Shown here one piece after another: positions 34,636 through 42,855 of a stretch of DNA of 59,667 bases. The notes under the pieces were generated by a model, which saw only the letters and a program-made list of their open reading frames with translations, ran no database searches and had not been told where the DNA came from. The DNA is from Gammaproteobacteria bacterium (GTDB taxonomy: Bacteria; Pseudomonadota; Gammaproteobacteria; Pseudomonadales; Porticoccaceae): the NCBI GenBank assembly GCA_016191205.1, contig JACPPB010000004.1:1-59667 (forward strand), in the 5' to 3' direction. The position numbers and the translations under genes were made by a program. Positions within the stretch are counted from its first letter, which is position 1, and the number at the start of each line of letters is the position of its first letter.

Positions 34636-34938
34636 ATGGCCGACGCCAGTATTTCGACGGTCAGCATCCGGATACTCGACAAGGACTATCAGGTCCATTG
34701 CCCGCCCGAGCAGCAGGACGCCCTGCTGAGCGCGGCCCACGGGCTCGATCTGCGCATGCGCGAAATCCGCCGTTCCGGCAATGTCATCGGCCTCGAACGC
34801 ATCGCCGTGATGGCCGCGCTGAATCTTTCCTACGAGCTGATGCAGGCCCAGCACAACGCGGGCAGCAATGCCGCCGCGAGCACGGATCTGGACCGCATCG
34901 ACGCCAAACTGACCCAGGCCATTCTCGCCCTCGAATAG
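34636..34938 (+). CDS. zapA: Cell division protein ZapA
   Basis: 100 residues. ZapA bundles FtsZ protofilaments at midcell. Recognisable are VSIRILDKDYQVHCPPEQQ, ALLSAAHGLDLRMREIRRSG and IGLERIAVMAALNLSYELM, followed by the C-terminal helix. It starts five bases after the ZapB-like gene. In many relatives the 6S RNA gene and ygfA follow; here neither is recognisable in 34939-35208, which shows no gene I can support. Confidence 0.92.
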   Translation: MADASISTVSIRILDKDYQVHCPPEQQDALLSAAHGLDLRMREIRRSGNVIGLERIAVMAALNLSYELMQAQHNAGSNAAASTDLDRIDAKLTQAILALE

Positions 34939-35208
34939 CCGTTCCCCGGCATCAGCCGCGGCGGACCGCCGGATGCGACGCGCACGGCGACCACCACCCA
35001 TCTCGGCAATGGTCCAGCGGACACCGCGCAACACAACAGACGACCGCAGCGGATTTTCAGCAGCCCGCCGACGTCATGATCAAGGGATTTTTATCGGCGC
35101 AGCGCCGGGGAACGGCAGCAGCCCGGCGGATGCCTCGCTGCGCGGCGCGAATTGCCGGTGACGCTCCGGGGCGGCGTAACAAGCCGCCCGCAGCGCCCCG
35201 GGCAGTGC

Positions 35209-35313
35209 TCAGATCAGATTGGAGACCACGACGGTAAAAAACACGCCGAAGACGAGCAGGCAGAACCCTGTAACGACCGCTTCGCCGCCGCTTTTGTCTT
35301 TGCTCAGGTCCAT
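35209..35313 (-). CDS. Small single-span membrane peptide (34 residues)
   Basis: A 34-codon frame reading MDLSKDKSGGEAVVTGFCLL followed by VFGVFFTVVVSNLI. It has a polar start and one strongly hydrophobic helix of about 21 residues. The ATG at 35313 is preceded on the minus strand by GGAG at seven bases, and TACAAT (plus 35345-35350) is a possible -10. A seven-base hairpin (plus 35169-35189) follows without a T-run. No family is recognised. Confidence 0.5.
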   Translation of the reverse strand: MDLSKDKSGGEAVVTGFCLLVFGVFFTVVVSNLI

Positions 35314-35429
35314 AACATAACTCCACGTGTGCTGTACGGGAGCTATTGTAACAGTCTTGAAAGTATCATTTTAATAATTTTGCATTTCTTTTGGTTATGT
35401 TTGCCAGTCGGTCAGGGGTATGGCAGCCT

Positions 35430-38400
35430 TCACTCTCGCCCCTCGGGCAAACGCTCGCCCCGCACCCTTAACCCGTATAACTCCAGGCCTCCCGCTGGCC
35501 CGGAACCCCGGGTGACAACACCGCCGCGCAGGTCGATCCCGAGCAGTCCGTAGGCCGCCCAGAGCATGCGGGCCGCCGCACCTGTGTACCAACTCCAACC
35601 GCCGCGGCCTTCATGGCCAGGGCCGCTGTAAATATCCGCCGGCTGCTGATGGGGTGCCAAGCCATAGCGGGCCGCGAGCTCGGGAACATCCCGGCCCAGG
35701 GGTGAAATTTTCTGCCACAGCCGGAATGCCTCCGCGCGCAGATGATTCGCCTCCGCGGCATTCTCGGCGCCGCTGGCCAGCGCGGTCAGGGCATCCACCA
35801 GCCAGGAAGCGCCATGGGAGTACTGCCCCCCGTTCTCGCGCACCCCCGCTGGATAGAGGGCGATGCGGCCCGGCCAGGGTAGCGAATGCTCGTCGAAGGC
35901 CGGCATCTGGACGCGCACCAGATGCGCGCCTTCCAGCCGCTCCAGATCGGCGCGCAGCGCGGCCAGCGCATCATCAGCGGCCACGGCCCCGGACAGCGCC
36001 GGCCAGGCTGCCGTAAGGGCGTTGGCGTGGAGCAGTTCGCTACCGTCGTCGGCGATGGCGCGCACGTAGTTCTCGCCCCGGCGCATCGCCGCCAGCGCCG
36101 CACGCAAACGGACGGCTTCCCCGTGCCAGCGGGCGGCGGTTGCCGTGTCGCCATGGCGGCGCACCAGCGGCTCCCAGTCGAGCAGCACCCGGTGCAGGAA
36201 AAAACCGAGCCACACGCTTTCACCGCGGCCGCGATGACCGATGCGGTCGAGGGCATCGTTCCAGTCGCCCGTGCCGATCAACGGCAATCCGTGGCGGCCG
36301 CGTCGCGCCAGGGTGTAGTCGATGGCGCGGCGACAATGTTCGTGGAGTGCGACGCGTTCGGCACCGGGGCGCGGCGCAAATCCGATACCGTCAGCGCCGT
36401 AGGGGATGGGCTCGCCTTCCAGGAACGGCGTCTTCTCCTCCAGAATGCTGATGTCGCCGGTGGCGGCGACGTACTGGGCGGCAATGTAGGGCAGCCACAG
36501 CTGCGGGTCGGATGCCCGGGTGCGGGCCCCAAAGCCGGTACCATCCGCGGGCGTCGGATGCCACCAGTGCAGCACGTCCCCTTGCGGAAACTGCTGGCCG
36601 GCGTGGCGCAGAATCTGCTCCCGCGCCAGTTCCGGAGCGATCACCAACAGCGGCAACACGTCCTGCAACTGATCGCGAAAGCCGTACGCTCCCGAGCGCT
36701 GCTCCGGGCCGCAGCGCCCCCACAGCCGCGCATTCAGCACCTGGTAGGGCAGCCAGATATTGACGAGGCGGTCGAAGTCCTTGCGATTGGTTTCGACGCG
36801 CAACTCGCCGAGGCGGCGGCGCCAGTCCGCCTCGGTAGCGACCAATGCCGCCCGCGCCGTGACAGGGTCGCGGTAGCGCGCGGCCAGCGCGCGGGCTTCT
36901 TCCTGCGTCGGCGCCTGACCCAGCGCGAAATTCACCCACAACTCGCCGCCGGCCGGCACTTCCACTTCACCGGAAAAAGCCGCGACCCGGCCGCCGTCAT
37001 CCACGGCGGCCGGGTCGCCGGCACCAAGACTGACAAAGCACGGCAGCAGGCCCGCCGCCGTGCCGGCGAAGCGGCTGCGCACGGTCTCCACCACCGGCTG
37101 ATCGAGACTGCTCGCCACAAACGCCCAGCCGGGCGCAAACAGGTTGTCGGGATTACGGGCGTAGACGGCGCCCGCTTCCGCGACGAGTTCGAGGCGTCCC
37201 CTGCTGTCCGCCGGCAGTTCCGCCAGTACCCATTCGAAGCAGGCCACCACCCGGCAGCGGCGCGACGTGCTGCCGCGATTGGCAATGCGCAGCAGACGCA
37301 GTTGCGCGGACACCTCCGGGGGTACGCAGACGGTCAGCTCCAGATCGAGCTCGCCGAGCGTGCTGGCAAAGCGCGCCTGGCCGGGCGCGAACTCTACCCG
37401 GTGCGGGATATCGCCGCGCCGCAGCGGGGCAAAGGTGGGTCCGCCGCAGGCGTCGGTGGCGAGATCGACCACATACAGCGCCTCGCCGGGCAGGCGGTGA
37501 CCGGCGTCGCTCAGCCGGAACGGGGTGAGAGCGTTTTGCTGACTGTTGCCGGCGAAAGCAGCGACAAATCCGGCGCTGTCGAGCACCGCGCCCTGACCGA
37601 CGGCATTCACCATGAGATGGCTGTAGGGTCGCGGGGCGTTGCCATCGATGCCGAGGGTCCAGCCGTCGGGGCTGAATTCGTGCTCCGGCGGCTCGGCGTC
37701 GCGCAGTGTGCGGGTAAGGCCGAGGGCGCGCTCGAGCACCTCCGGCGGCGGCAGCGGCGTGCCAAGCCGGCGCGCGATCAATTGCGCGGCGGCGCCGGGG
37801 TTGGCCGCGTAGCCGGTGACGAAGCGCACGCTGGCGCGGCCCCCGGCCGGGATCGTCACCCCCAGCGTCAGCGACAGCGCGGGATCGAAGCTGTACAGCA
37901 GACCCTCGTCATCCGGCGCCCGCGGCGCATCCGGCGCCAGACCGTCCGGACACGCCAGACCTCCGGCACCGACGAAGCGGTTGCGGCTGTCTTCGTAACC
38001 CGCCAGCCGCACGCCATGACCGTCGGTCGCCACCGCATGAAACGCCACTTCGCCCGCGGGCCGGCCGCGCACGTCCGTCAACAGGCGGCTGTGCGCCAGC
38101 AGCGCGGCCAGGGGTGCCACAAACCGGGTACCGACGTGCAGGGCATTGAACGCCGGGTGGCGGGCAGCGGCTTCGGCGTCGCCGAGCGTCAGCTCCTGAA
38201 AGCTGGTCAGGCGCAGCCGCCGCGGACGGTTGCTGCGATTTTCAAAGGTAAGGGTCCAGCACTCGACGGGGTCGTCCGGGGGCACTTCGACGCGCGCAAA
38301 AGCGGTCAGGTCCGCCGCATCGGCGCGGTAGCACAGCGCGGTGGTCGAGATCTCGGTCACCCGATGACGCACATCGGCGCCCGAACAGGGCTCGCGCGTG

Positions 38401-40811
38401 AGCGACCAGGGCGGGCGACCGGGCTCACTGACATAGAAAAATCGCCCACGGCGATCGAGGTCGTCTTCGGGACGGCGGGTCAGATCGATTTCCGGACAAC
38501 CGCGCCGGGGACGGATCACCTGGGCATGGCCACGGCCATCCTCGCCCAGACGCAGCATGTAGAGGCCATTGCCCAGCACATGCGCCGGGGCTCGGCGCAC
38601 CCGATGCAGGGTGCCGGCGCGGCGCGCGCGTGTCAGCACCCAGGCGCCTACCGCGATCACCAGCACGGCGGCGACCGCATAGGCACCCATCAAATCGCGC
38701 ACTGCCGGCAACAGCGGCCCGGCGTGGCCATGCATCCCCTGAGCGCGCATCCACACATATTCCCACTCGCCACCGCGCGGGATATAGAACGGCACCAGCA
38801 GCGGCGCCCAGGTGGCGAAGCGGCGCAACCCCTCCGGGATCGCCTGCCCGCGCGGGCCGTGGCCCAGCGCCCGGGCGAGGCGTGCATTCACGGCGTCCAT
38901 GCCGACAAAGGAGAAATTCACCAGCGTCGCCACCCGCAGCCCCATGTGATCGAACCAGATCAGCACGCGCAGCCAGTCGTAGGCCATCAGGCCGAGAAAT
39001 ACCTCGAGGCTCCAGGCGCGGTAGTGATCCGTCGGTTGCAGCATCTGCTGCGCAGTGGCGAGCAGGCTGCGCACGGCGCCATCCTGGTTGTACCAGGTCG
39101 GGTCCTGCGCCATGCGCAGAAAGATCGAGATGATGGGCGCCATCCACAGCCCCCAGCGCAGTACCCGCACCGTCTGCGCGCCGACTTCGGCCAAACCGGC
39201 GCGGCTGAAGGTGGCGCGAATCGGCGCCAGGCGCCGCTGGATCAGCGCCGTCAGCAGCACCAGATTGAGACTGAACAGGGGCGCGGCGATAGCCCATTGC
39301 ACCACCCCCGACAGGGATTGGGCGTAGAACAGCTTGACGCCGCCGCTGACCAGACCCAGATCGGTAGCACCCCATTTACTGAATAGCGGATAAACCATGT
39401 ATTCGTAGCTGCTGCGCCCGACGGCCGGAAAATTCACTACCCCATAGGCGGCCACGCGATCCAGCACCACCCGCAACTGGCCGGCGTCGAAATACCAGGC
39501 GAGCAGCCCGCCCGTGATGCCGCCCATGACCGCCTGCACGAGGTACACCGACACGCGCTGCGGACGCTGCCGCAGACCGCCCACCATGGCGAGGACATCG
39601 AGCAGCAGATTTACGCCCGCATAGACCGCGGCGCCGGCGAGCGCGCCACCGGCGAAGCGCAGGCTATCGCCGCTGGCCGTGCGATCCAGACCGAACCAGA
39701 GCGCGACCGCCAGCCCCGCCAGCGCGCCGCGCAGCAGATTCGCCGGCTCGCGGTAGGCCGCGCCCAGCCGACCGGCCAGCGCCGGACTGCCGTCGAAGGT
39801 TTCGATGAGACTGCGGGCCAGGGGAAACAGCAGAATGCCAAGCAGGGTCCCGCACACTGACGGCTGCGCGGTGATCCAGGCCGCCACCGCGCCGCCGCCG
39901 GCAAGCGCCGCGCCGTACACGAGAACCATGAACCAGGCGCTGTAAACCGCGCCCTTGCCGGCGCCGTTGCGCCAGTGATCGGCGGCGGCCTGCCAGGTCG
40001 GTCGCCGACCCTTGAGGGCATCCAGCAGCGCCCCGGTGATGAGAAAGGTCTGGCCCCACAAGCCCGCCTGTGCCAGTGCCGCACTGGCCACCCCCAGCGG
40101 CCATTGCAGCCAGCCGGGGAGCGCCGCGGCGAGCGGGCCGCTGCCCAAATCGGCGATATGGGGTGTCAGCGCGGCCCACAGCGCACTGCTCCACAACAGC
40201 GCGCGCAGGCGCCAGTTGTGGGTCCAGCGCTGATCCACGGCGACGCCCAGGCCCTGCACGGCCAGTTCGCCGAACAGGCCCAGCACCAGCCAGCAGCCGG
40301 GTAGCGACCGCAGCGCCGGGGACAGATCCGGACCCAGCCAGGCGCCAAGGGATTCCAGCAGGTCACGCGACGCCAGCAGAAACAGCCCGTTGAACAGGGC
40401 AAAGGGCGCCACCAACAGCACCAGCGAGGTGGCCGCCGGCAGCGGCCGGTGCTGCCGCACCGGCAACAGACCGGCCACCAGACCATAGACCGCGAACGCC
40501 AGCGCGGCGCCCGGCGGCGTCAAGCGCAGCAGATCGATCCACTCCCGCGGCGTCTGCCAGAGCGGCAGTTCCGGTGTCGCGGCGAGGGCAAACAGCGCCG
40601 CCACCGCCGCATGGCGCAGCGCCAGGAACACGCCATCGGTGGCGCCGCCGGCGCGGCCGATCAGCAGCAGGCCGAAGCCGGCGCCCGCGGCGGCCGCGAG
40701 CGGGATGCCGGCGTGGACCGCGGCAAGGGCGCCGGCAAACAACACCAGACCGGCAACCCAGAGCGCCAGCCGACCGGTACGGTCAGAATCGAGGGTCGCC
40801 GCGGTCCTCAC
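35430..40811 (-). CDS. Membrane-anchored GH94-like glycoside phosphorylase/cyclic glucan synthase-related protein
   Basis: 1793 residues. About residues 1-770 carry many hydrophobic spans, forming a polytopic membrane region. Two carbohydrate-binding/GH94 N-terminal-type domains follow (from NGLYMLRLGEDGRGHAQVI near 775 and from DGWTLGIDGNAPRPYSHLM near 1095). The C-terminal alpha/alpha catalytic domain has GTGDWNDALDRIG with the catalytic Asp near residue 1517, RENGGQYSHGASWL and GGWSWYTGAAARM. This corresponds to the C-terminal part of NdvB-type cyclic beta-1,2-glucan synthases; a GT84 glycosyltransferase half is not evident, so it may phosphorolyse or trim a glucan rather than make it. GTG start at 40811 with GGGAGG upstream. 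Confidence 0.8.
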   Translation of the reverse strand: MRTAATLDSDRTGRLALWVAGLVLFAGALAAVHAGIPLAAAAGAGFGLLLIGRAGGATDGVFLALRHAAVAALFALAATPELPLWQTPREWIDLLRLTPPGAALAFAVYGLVAGLLPVRQHRPLPAATSLVLLVAPFALFNGLFLLASRDLLESLGAWLGPDLSPALRSLPGCWLVLGLFGELAVQGLGVAVDQRWTHNWRLRALLWSSALWAALTPHIADLGSGPLAAALPGWLQWPLGVASAALAQAGLWGQTFLITGALLDALKGRRPTWQAAADHWRNGAGKGAVYSAWFMVLVYGAALAGGGAVAAWITAQPSVCGTLLGILLFPLARSLIETFDGSPALAGRLGAAYREPANLLRGALAGLAVALWFGLDRTASGDSLRFAGGALAGAAVYAGVNLLLDVLAMVGGLRQRPQRVSVYLVQAVMGGITGGLLAWYFDAGQLRVVLDRVAAYGVVNFPAVGRSSYEYMVYPLFSKWGATDLGLVSGGVKLFYAQSLSGVVQWAIAAPLFSLNLVLLTALIQRRLAPIRATFSRAGLAEVGAQTVRVLRWGLWMAPIISIFLRMAQDPTWYNQDGAVRSLLATAQQMLQPTDHYRAWSLEVFLGLMAYDWLRVLIWFDHMGLRVATLVNFSFVGMDAVNARLARALGHGPRGQAIPEGLRRFATWAPLLVPFYIPRGGEWEYVWMRAQGMHGHAGPLLPAVRDLMGAYAVAAVLVIAVGAWVLTRARRAGTLHRVRRAPAHVLGNGLYMLRLGEDGRGHAQVIRPRRGCPEIDLTRRPEDDLDRRGRFFYVSEPGRPPWSLTREPCSGADVRHRVTEISTTALCYRADAADLTAFARVEVPPDDPVECWTLTFENRSNRPRRLRLTSFQELTLGDAEAAARHPAFNALHVGTRFVAPLAALLAHSRLLTDVRGRPAGEVAFHAVATDGHGVRLAGYEDSRNRFVGAGGLACPDGLAPDAPRAPDDEGLLYSFDPALSLTLGVTIPAGGRASVRFVTGYAANPGAAAQLIARRLGTPLPPPEVLERALGLTRTLRDAEPPEHEFSPDGWTLGIDGNAPRPYSHLMVNAVGQGAVLDSAGFVAAFAGNSQQNALTPFRLSDAGHRLPGEALYVVDLATDACGGPTFAPLRRGDIPHRVEFAPGQARFASTLGELDLELTVCVPPEVSAQLRLLRIANRGSTSRRCRVVACFEWVLAELPADSRGRLELVAEAGAVYARNPDNLFAPGWAFVASSLDQPVVETVRSRFAGTAAGLLPCFVSLGAGDPAAVDDGGRVAAFSGEVEVPAGGELWVNFALGQAPTQEEARALAARYRDPVTARAALVATEADWRRRLGELRVETNRKDFDRLVNIWLPYQVLNARLWGRCGPEQRSGAYGFRDQLQDVLPLLVIAPELAREQILRHAGQQFPQGDVLHWWHPTPADGTGFGARTRASDPQLWLPYIAAQYVAATGDISILEEKTPFLEGEPIPYGADGIGFAPRPGAERVALHEHCRRAIDYTLARRGRHGLPLIGTGDWNDALDRIGHRGRGESVWLGFFLHRVLLDWEPLVRRHGDTATAARWHGEAVRLRAALAAMRRGENYVRAIADDGSELLHANALTAAWPALSGAVAADDALAALRADLERLEGAHLVRVQMPAFDEHSLPWPGRIALYPAGVRENGGQYSHGASWLVDALTALASGAENAAEANHLRAEAFRLWQKISPLGRDVPELAARYGLAPHQQPADIYSGPGHEGRGGWSWYTGAAARMLWAAYGLLGIDLRGGVVTRGSGPAGGLELYGLRVRGERLPEGRE

Positions 40812-40884
40812 TCAACCTCCCGGGCCGCCGGACGGACAGGAACGAAATTCACCCGACTCCGTTGTCGAGGTCGGGCCGGGACGG

Positions 40885-42114
40885 TTACAACGATCGGGCA
40901 AAGATAACACCTCGCTCCACGAGCTCCTGTACCTGGGCATCGGAATATCCGAGCGCGGTTTTCAGCACCTCGGCATTGTCCTGTCCCTGCGCGGAAGTCC
41001 ACAGCACCGGCAATTCCGGCAGCTCCGAAAACTTGATCGGAAAGCCGGCGATGGTAACGCCTTCCGTAATGACCGTGTCGGGCACCTTGCGCACCATTTC
41101 CCGCGCAATGAAGTACGGATGCCTGATGGTATCCGCCACCGACAGGACCGGCGCGCAGGGTACACGCTGTTCGCCCAGTACATCCAGAATTGTCTGGTCG
41201 CTCCGCTGCCGCGCCATCCAGGCTTCCACCAGTGTCACCAGCTCGCGGGAATGCCGGGCGCGACTGCGCATATCGGCAAACCGGGGATCATCGATGAGCT
41301 CCGGTTGGCCCATCGCACGCGGCAGCCCCGGCCACTGCAAATCCCCGGCAAGGATGGCAATCCACCCTTCGACCCCCTTGAACACACCATAGGGTGCCAG
41401 GCCCTGATGGTGCGCCCCGCAGCGGATGGGATGGAACTCGGTTTTGGCATTGGCGCAGAGTTCCACGTTGGCCTCGTGCATGTGATACAGCGCGTCGATC
41501 ATCGAGATATCGATGTACTGCCCGCGTCCGCTGCGTTCCCGATGAAAGAGCGCGTAGCCCAGCGCGGCAAAGCCATGAACCCCGGCATTGACGTCGGCAA
41601 TCGCCATGCTGACGAACTGCGGCGGCCCGTCCGGTGCGCCGGTCATGTGCATCAGGCCGGAAAACGCCTGGGCAATGAGGTCGAATCCGACCTTGTCCGC
41701 CAGCGGGCCGGTCCGCCCGAACGCCGAGATCGAGAGCATGATGAGCTTCGGGTGAATTTTGCTGAGTGCGGCATAGTCGAGCTGGCGCTTGGCCATCACC
41801 CCCGGACCATAGTTCTCCACCACGATGTCAACGGTCTTCACCAGGTCGTGCAGCAGCGCGGTGGTCTCCGGTTTGGAAAAATCCACGCACAGGCTCTTCT
41901 TGCCGCGATTGTGCTGAATGTAATACGCACTGCGCCGATTTTTCATCACCGGAATGGTGCGCGACGGATCACCCCCGGGCGCCTGCTCAACCTTGATGAT
42001 GTCGGCCCCGAGCTCCGCCATCATGCGCGTGACCGTCGGCCCGGCAACATATTGAGTAAAGTCGAGCACGCGAACACCCTCCAGCATGGGCATCGCCCGG
42101 TTGGTCTGGCTCAT
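40885..42114 (-). CDS. Class III CoA-transferase (CaiB/BaiF family)
   Basis: 409 residues. The N-terminal Rossmann-like domain starts EGVRVLDFTQYVAGPTVTRM, then ADIIKVEQAPGGDPSR and NRGKKSLCVDFSKPE. The catalytic Asp lies in VSMAIADVNAGVHGFAALG (about residue 176), as in formyl-CoA transferase. LDVLGEQRVPCAPVLSV is in the C-terminal part. The enzyme moves CoA between an acyl-CoA donor and a carboxylic acid. It lies 105 bases after the nitroreductase gene on the same strand, probably joined to the amidohydrolase operon, where it could activate a released acid. Substrate unknown. Confidence 0.9.
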   Translation of the reverse strand: MSQTNRAMPMLEGVRVLDFTQYVAGPTVTRMMAELGADIIKVEQAPGGDPSRTIPVMKNRRSAYYIQHNRGKKSLCVDFSKPETTALLHDLVKTVDIVVENYGPGVMAKRQLDYAALSKIHPKLIMLSISAFGRTGPLADKVGFDLIAQAFSGLMHMTGAPDGPPQFVSMAIADVNAGVHGFAALGYALFHRERSGRGQYIDISMIDALYHMHEANVELCANAKTEFHPIRCGAHHQGLAPYGVFKGVEGWIAILAGDLQWPGLPRAMGQPELIDDPRFADMRSRARHSRELVTLVEAWMARQRSDQTILDVLGEQRVPCAPVLSVADTIRHPYFIAREMVRKVPDTVITEGVTIAGFPIKFSELPELPVLWTSAQGQDNAEVLKTALGYSDAQVQELVERGVIFARSL

Positions 42115-42219
42115 TTTTGACCCCGTAATTGTCGTTGAAGACTGGTTTCTCAGGCCTGATGGCCAGGCGCGCCACCCGACATCGGGCTTCGGCGACCGCG
42201 CGGATGGTGTAGACCGGTG

Positions 42220-42786
42220 CTAGCGGTCATTCCCCCAGGACACAAAGAACTGCGCCGGATCGGGCGGCATTTGCGGCGGGCGCGGTTCACCAACCGTGCC
42301 CAGGTAGAGAAAGCCGACGATGTGTTCGGCGTCACCCACGCCCAGCCCGGCTTTCACCACCGGATCGTAGGCGAAATCGCCGGTGCGCCACATCGCGCCC
42401 ACGCCCTCGGCATAGGCGGCATTGAGCATGTTCTGCATCGCCGCGCCGGCAGACAGCAGTTGTTCGATCTCAGGCACCTTGGTGTTGGTCCTGCACGCCG
42501 CGATGGCCGCGATCAGCAGCGGCGCCCGCAACGGTCGGCCCAGGGTGCGCTCGCGCTCGCGGTCCGACAGCCCGCCCTCGGTTGCCTCCCGCGCCCGCAC
42601 GAACAACTCGCCCAGGCAATGCCGCCCCTCGCCTTCGATGACCAGAAAGCGCCACGGCCGCAGCATGGCGTGATCGGCCGCGCGCAACGCCGCGCGCTTG
42701 ATGTTGTCGAGAATGGCGCCGGCCGGCGCGGGCGCGACCAATGCCGACTGAGAAACCCGATTATGCAGTGCGGCGATCGCTTCCAC
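42220..42786 (-). CDS. Nitroreductase family protein (YdjA-like)
   Basis: 188 residues of FMN-dependent nitroreductase fold. Short NTR features are NIKRAALRAADHAMLRPWRF (FMN loop), AGAAMQNMLNAAYAEGVGAM and the C-terminal GLGVGDAEHIVGFLYLGT. Single-domain members such as YdjA reduce nitro-compounds or dehydrogenate flavins with NAD(P)H. It sits in the catabolic operon, 69 bases downstream of the deacylase-like gene. Its electron acceptor and role are unknown. Confidence 0.87.
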   Translation of the reverse strand: MEAIAALHNRVSQSALVAPAPAGAILDNIKRAALRAADHAMLRPWRFLVIEGEGRHCLGELFVRAREATEGGLSDRERERTLGRPLRAPLLIAAIAACRTNTKVPEIEQLLSAGAAMQNMLNAAYAEGVGAMWRTGDFAYDPVVKAGLGVGDAEHIVGFLYLGTVGEPRPPQMPPDPAQFFVSWGNDR

Positions 42787-42855
42787 GCTGTGTTTCCTCC
42801 CGACGCCGATCAGTTGTGTAGCGCTACGTTATCAGCAACCGCATCAGGAACGGAG

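Noticed and set aside
34939..35056. Possible 6S RNA gene downstream of zapA
   Set aside because: No pairing or conserved sequence like the central 6S region was found by eye, and GC-rich random stems do not suffice.
35886..39386. Open reading frame of over 1100 codons on the plus strand opposite the GH94-like gene
   Set aside because: It is the antisense of a strongly conserved GC-rich gene, has no recognisable domain and no good ribosome site. High-GC codon bias leaves long stop-free shadows on the opposite strand.
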